From contig JANWYL010000161.1 of assembly GCA_025056955.1 (NCBI GenBank), positions 1-7,229 of the forward strand: a DNA stretch of 7,229 nucleotides. The letters are read 5' to 3'. The notes beneath the pieces are model-generated. The model was not told where the DNA came from, searched no databases, and saw only the letters and a program-made list of their open reading frames with translations. A program made the position numbers and the translations under genes. This DNA is from Sandaracinaceae bacterium (lineage in GTDB: Bacteria; Myxococcota_A; Polyangia; Polyangiales; Sandaracinaceae). Shown here piece after piece: positions 5,433 to 7,229 of the stretch (its first letter is position 1; every line of letters starts with the position of its first letter).

Positions 5433-7079
5433 CTAGGCCCTGGCGAGAAGGGAAGGCTCATAGTCTTCAGGTGGCTCGAAGCCCAAAAGCTCGAGCACGG
5501 TTGAGGCGATATTCGCTAGCCCAGGCCGCAAAAGGTCATGGCGGAGGCGCAGATCATCGCGCCCTGGCGCATATAGGATAAATGGCACTGGATTGAGCGT
5601 GTGGCTTGTTTTGGGGCGCATTTTCCCATCAGCTGTCCGAAGAAATGCCCCCGTTTTGCGGTCTCGCTCAAACATCTCGTCGGCATTCCCATGATCGGCA
5701 GTGATCAGAGCGGCTCCTCGGAGTTCTGCGATGACAGGCAAGAGCCGGCTGAGGCTTAGGTCCACGGCTTCGACGCCCAGGATGGCGCTTCGCAGAACCC
5801 CAGTGTGCCCCACCATGTCGCCGTTTGCATAGTTGATGCGTGCGAATCGGTAGCGCTGGCTTCTGAGCGCTTCGATGGTTGTGTCAGTAATTTCTGCTGC
5901 CTTCATCCAGGGGCGCTCTTCAAAGGGCCGATTGTCGCTTGGCACTTCGACCCAGTACTCACCTTCAAAGGGCTGGCTGCAGTTACCGTTCCAAAAATAG
6001 GTGACGTGCCCGAACTTTTGGGTTTCGCTGCAAGCGAATTGAAGCACCCCGCTTTCTGAAAGCAACTCAGAAAGCGAGCGATCGATGGCAGGAGGAGCAA
6101 CCAAGTAGTGGGTTGGCAGCTTGAGATCGCCGTCATATTGCATCATGCCGGCGTAAAAAACCGCCGGACGTGGGCCGCGCGAAAACTTGGTAAAGTGCTC
6201 TTCTTCGAAGGCACGGGTGATTTCAATTGCCCGATCGCCGCGAAAATTAAAGAAAATGACCGCTGCTCCGTCTCGGATTGGCCCGCGAGGCTCTCCTTTT
6301 TCATCTGTGATGACAAAGCCGGGAAGGTTTTGGTCGATGATTCCCGGCTCTTCTGCCCTCAGGGTTTCGATGGCTTCGCGCAGCGAACGAAAACGCCTGC
6401 CCTCGGCTCGGACATGGACTTTCCAGCCGCGCTCGACCATCCCCCAGTCGGCTTCGTAGCGGTCCATCGTGATCCGCATCCGACCGCCTCCTGAGGCCAC
6501 CCAATAGTCTCGCCCAAGGGAACGAAAGCGATCGAGAAAGTGTTCGAGCCTATCGACGTAGATGAGGGCACTGGTTTCAGGCACATCCCGCCCGTCGAGC
6601 AATGCGTGGACACGGATCCGCTGCACCCCCTCAAGGTGAGCCCTTTCGATGAGCGCTTCGAGATGGGCCTGGTGGCTATGGACATTGCCATCAGAAAGCA
6701 GGCCAATGAAATGAAGGGGCTCGCCGCTTGATTTCACCTTTTGAATCGCCTTTCGCCATGCCTCGCTTTGAAAAATTGCACCTGATTCGATGGCACGGTT
6801 CACAAGCTTTGCCCCTTGGTCAAAGATGCGCCCTGCACCAATCGCGTTATGGCCCACTTCGCTATTGCCCATGTCCTCGTCACTGGGAAGACCTACGGCT
6901 TTGCCATGGGCCTGAAGGCGAATCCAAGGCATTTGTTCCATGAGAAAGTCGAGGGTTGGAGTGCGGGCCAAAAAAACAGCATTTCCTTCATCTTGTGGGC
7001 CTAGGCCAATTCCATCCATGACCACGACCAAGACGGGCCCTTCGATTGGCTTAAAGCGGAAATGTGGACGGAGCGGCAT
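5433..7079 (-). CDS. gpmI: 2,3-bisphosphoglycerate-independent phosphoglycerate mutase
   Basis: This enzyme interconverts 3- and 2-phosphoglycerate in glycolysis and gluconeogenesis through a phosphoserine intermediate. Both metal sites are complete: D22 (MDGIG), catalytic S73 (GNSEVGH, 71-77), D462 and H463 (TADHGN) for one; D421 and H425 (NGDMVGH) and H493 (TSHTLNP) for the other. Substrate residues are also visible: SDGNVHSH (129-136), DGRD (162-165), R200 and R207 (GGRMRITMDRYEADW), NFRGDR (278-283) and K355 (ETQKFGH). At 548 residues it exceeds the common bacterial length of about 510. MMQYDGDLKLP (312-322) and FGHVTYFWNGN (356-366) match the plant and trypanosomatid subtype rather than the Bacillus/E. 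coli type. The ATG at 7079 has no evident Shine-Dalgarno sequence, but no better start exists. It leads the gene group running to 2844 and follows ychF by 80 bp. Confidence 0.97.
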   Translation of the reverse strand: MPLRPHFRFKPIEGPVLVVVMDGIGLGPQDEGNAVFLARTPTLDFLMEQMPWIRLQAHGKAVGLPSDEDMGNSEVGHNAIGAGRIFDQGAKLVNRAIESGAIFQSEAWRKAIQKVKSSGEPLHFIGLLSDGNVHSHQAHLEALIERAHLEGVQRIRVHALLDGRDVPETSALIYVDRLEHFLDRFRSLGRDYWVASGGGRMRITMDRYEADWGMVERGWKVHVRAEGRRFRSLREAIETLRAEEPGIIDQNLPGFVITDEKGEPRGPIRDGAAVIFFNFRGDRAIEITRAFEEEHFTKFSRGPRPAVFYAGMMQYDGDLKLPTHYLVAPPAIDRSLSELLSESGVLQFACSETQKFGHVTYFWNGNCSQPFEGEYWVEVPSDNRPFEERPWMKAAEITDTTIEALRSQRYRFARINYANGDMVGHTGVLRSAILGVEAVDLSLSRLLPVIAELRGAALITADHGNADEMFERDRKTGAFLRTADGKMRPKTSHTLNPVPFILYAPGRDDLRLRHDLLRPGLANIASTVLELLGFEPPEDYEPSLLARA

Positions 7080-7118
7080 AATTTGATTTGTAGCAATTTT
7101 TAAAATCGAGGGCAGCCA

Positions 7119-7157
7119 CCAAAGGATAATCTGTTGTGATAATCTGTTGTGCTTTGG
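7119..7157. repeat. Two tandem 13-bp repeats flanked by 6-bp inverted arms, between ychF and gpmI
   Basis: GATAATCTGTTGT occurs twice head to tail (7125-7137 and 7138-7150). The pair is bracketed by CCAAAG (7119-7124) and CTTTGG (7152-7157), which are perfect inverted copies. The element sits just after the ychF stop, in the leader region of gpmI. It could be a paired operator, a slippage duplication, or a weak hairpin with a 27-nt loop. It has no GC-rich stem plus T-run, so it is not a standard terminator. Confidence 0.6.
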
Positions 7158-7159
7158 AC

Positions 7160-7229
7160 TTATGGACTTACGTTAAAGCGAAAATACAACACATCGCCAT
7201 CCTGAACGACATAGTCTTTCCCCTCGATT
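7160..7229 (-). CDS. ychF: Ribosome-binding ATPase YchF, last 22 residues (5' part beyond right edge)
   Basis: The minus-strand frame entering at the right edge ends at TAA (7162-7160) and encodes GKDYVVQDGDVLYFRFNVSP. This closely matches the conserved C-terminal TGS-domain ending of YchF/OLA1 (GKDYxVQDGDxxxFRFNV). YchF is a universally conserved Obg-family P-loop protein that prefers ATP and associates with ribosomes. Only the tail is present, so the nucleotide-binding motifs cannot be checked. The two residues after FNV are a small extension of the usual ending. gpmI starts 80 bp further on in the same direction. Confidence 0.88.
   Translation of the reverse strand, partial: IEGKDYVVQDGDVLYFRFNVSP

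Noticed and set aside
5413..5448. Repeated GGGCC/GGCCC motifs at the gpmI end, considered as a terminator
   Set aside because: Only a 4-bp GGCC stem can form and there is no following T-run; the RBS of the next gene follows at once.
5399..5461. Longer start for the IMPase-family gene
   Set aside because: It would overlap gpmI, adds 21 residues unlike the family, and bypasses the AAGGAG site before 5398.

Overview
The window reads as ordinary chromosomal DNA of a Gram-negative bacterium. Several products carry export signals, one looks like an outer-membrane beta-barrel, and the housekeeping genes are chromosomal types. A long plant-like phosphoglycerate mutase, a DUF1517 protein with a zinc ribbon, HEAT/TPR membrane proteins and a PLL-type lectin together suggest a myxobacterium-like or other former 'Deltaproteobacteria' lineage. 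This placement is an inference from gene content and from moderate GC judged by eye; no marker gene settles it.

Layout. Six of the seven genes lie on the minus strand. From the right edge leftwards: the 3' end of ychF (7160-7229); an 80-bp gap with a 13-bp tandem duplication; gpmI (5433-7079); an inositol-monophosphatase-family phosphatase, possibly histidinol-phosphatase (4583-5398, strong RBS); acylphosphatase acyP (4244-4522); and a HEAT/TPR-like protein with a C-terminal membrane anchor (2844 to about 4247), which has no canonical start codon placed before its N-terminal hydrophobic segment. These four complete genes are closely spaced and probably form one operon or two overlapping transcripts. 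Converging on them from the left is a plus-strand gene for a seven-bladed beta-propeller lectin (1837-2868); the two 3' ends overlap by 25 bp. The lectin gene is divergent, across only 45 bp, from a minus-strand DUF1517 membrane protein gene (688-1791). Downstream of DUF1517, 178 bp away, is the 5' part of a gene for an exported beta-barrel-like protein (1-509), cut by the left edge.

How the genes may work together. The right half is metabolic: gpmI is lower glycolysis, acyP can hydrolyse acyl phosphates such as 1,3-bisphosphoglycerate, and the IMPase-type enzyme removes phosphate from a small metabolite. The left half is envelope or surface related: a beta-barrel-like protein, a membrane DUF1517 protein and a probable glycan-binding lectin. 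No CRISPR array, insertion sequence, tRNA, rRNA or phage gene was seen. The least routine items are the lectin with the palindrome upstream of it, the start-codon and topology problem of the HEAT/TPR protein, and the tandem repeat between ychF and gpmI.
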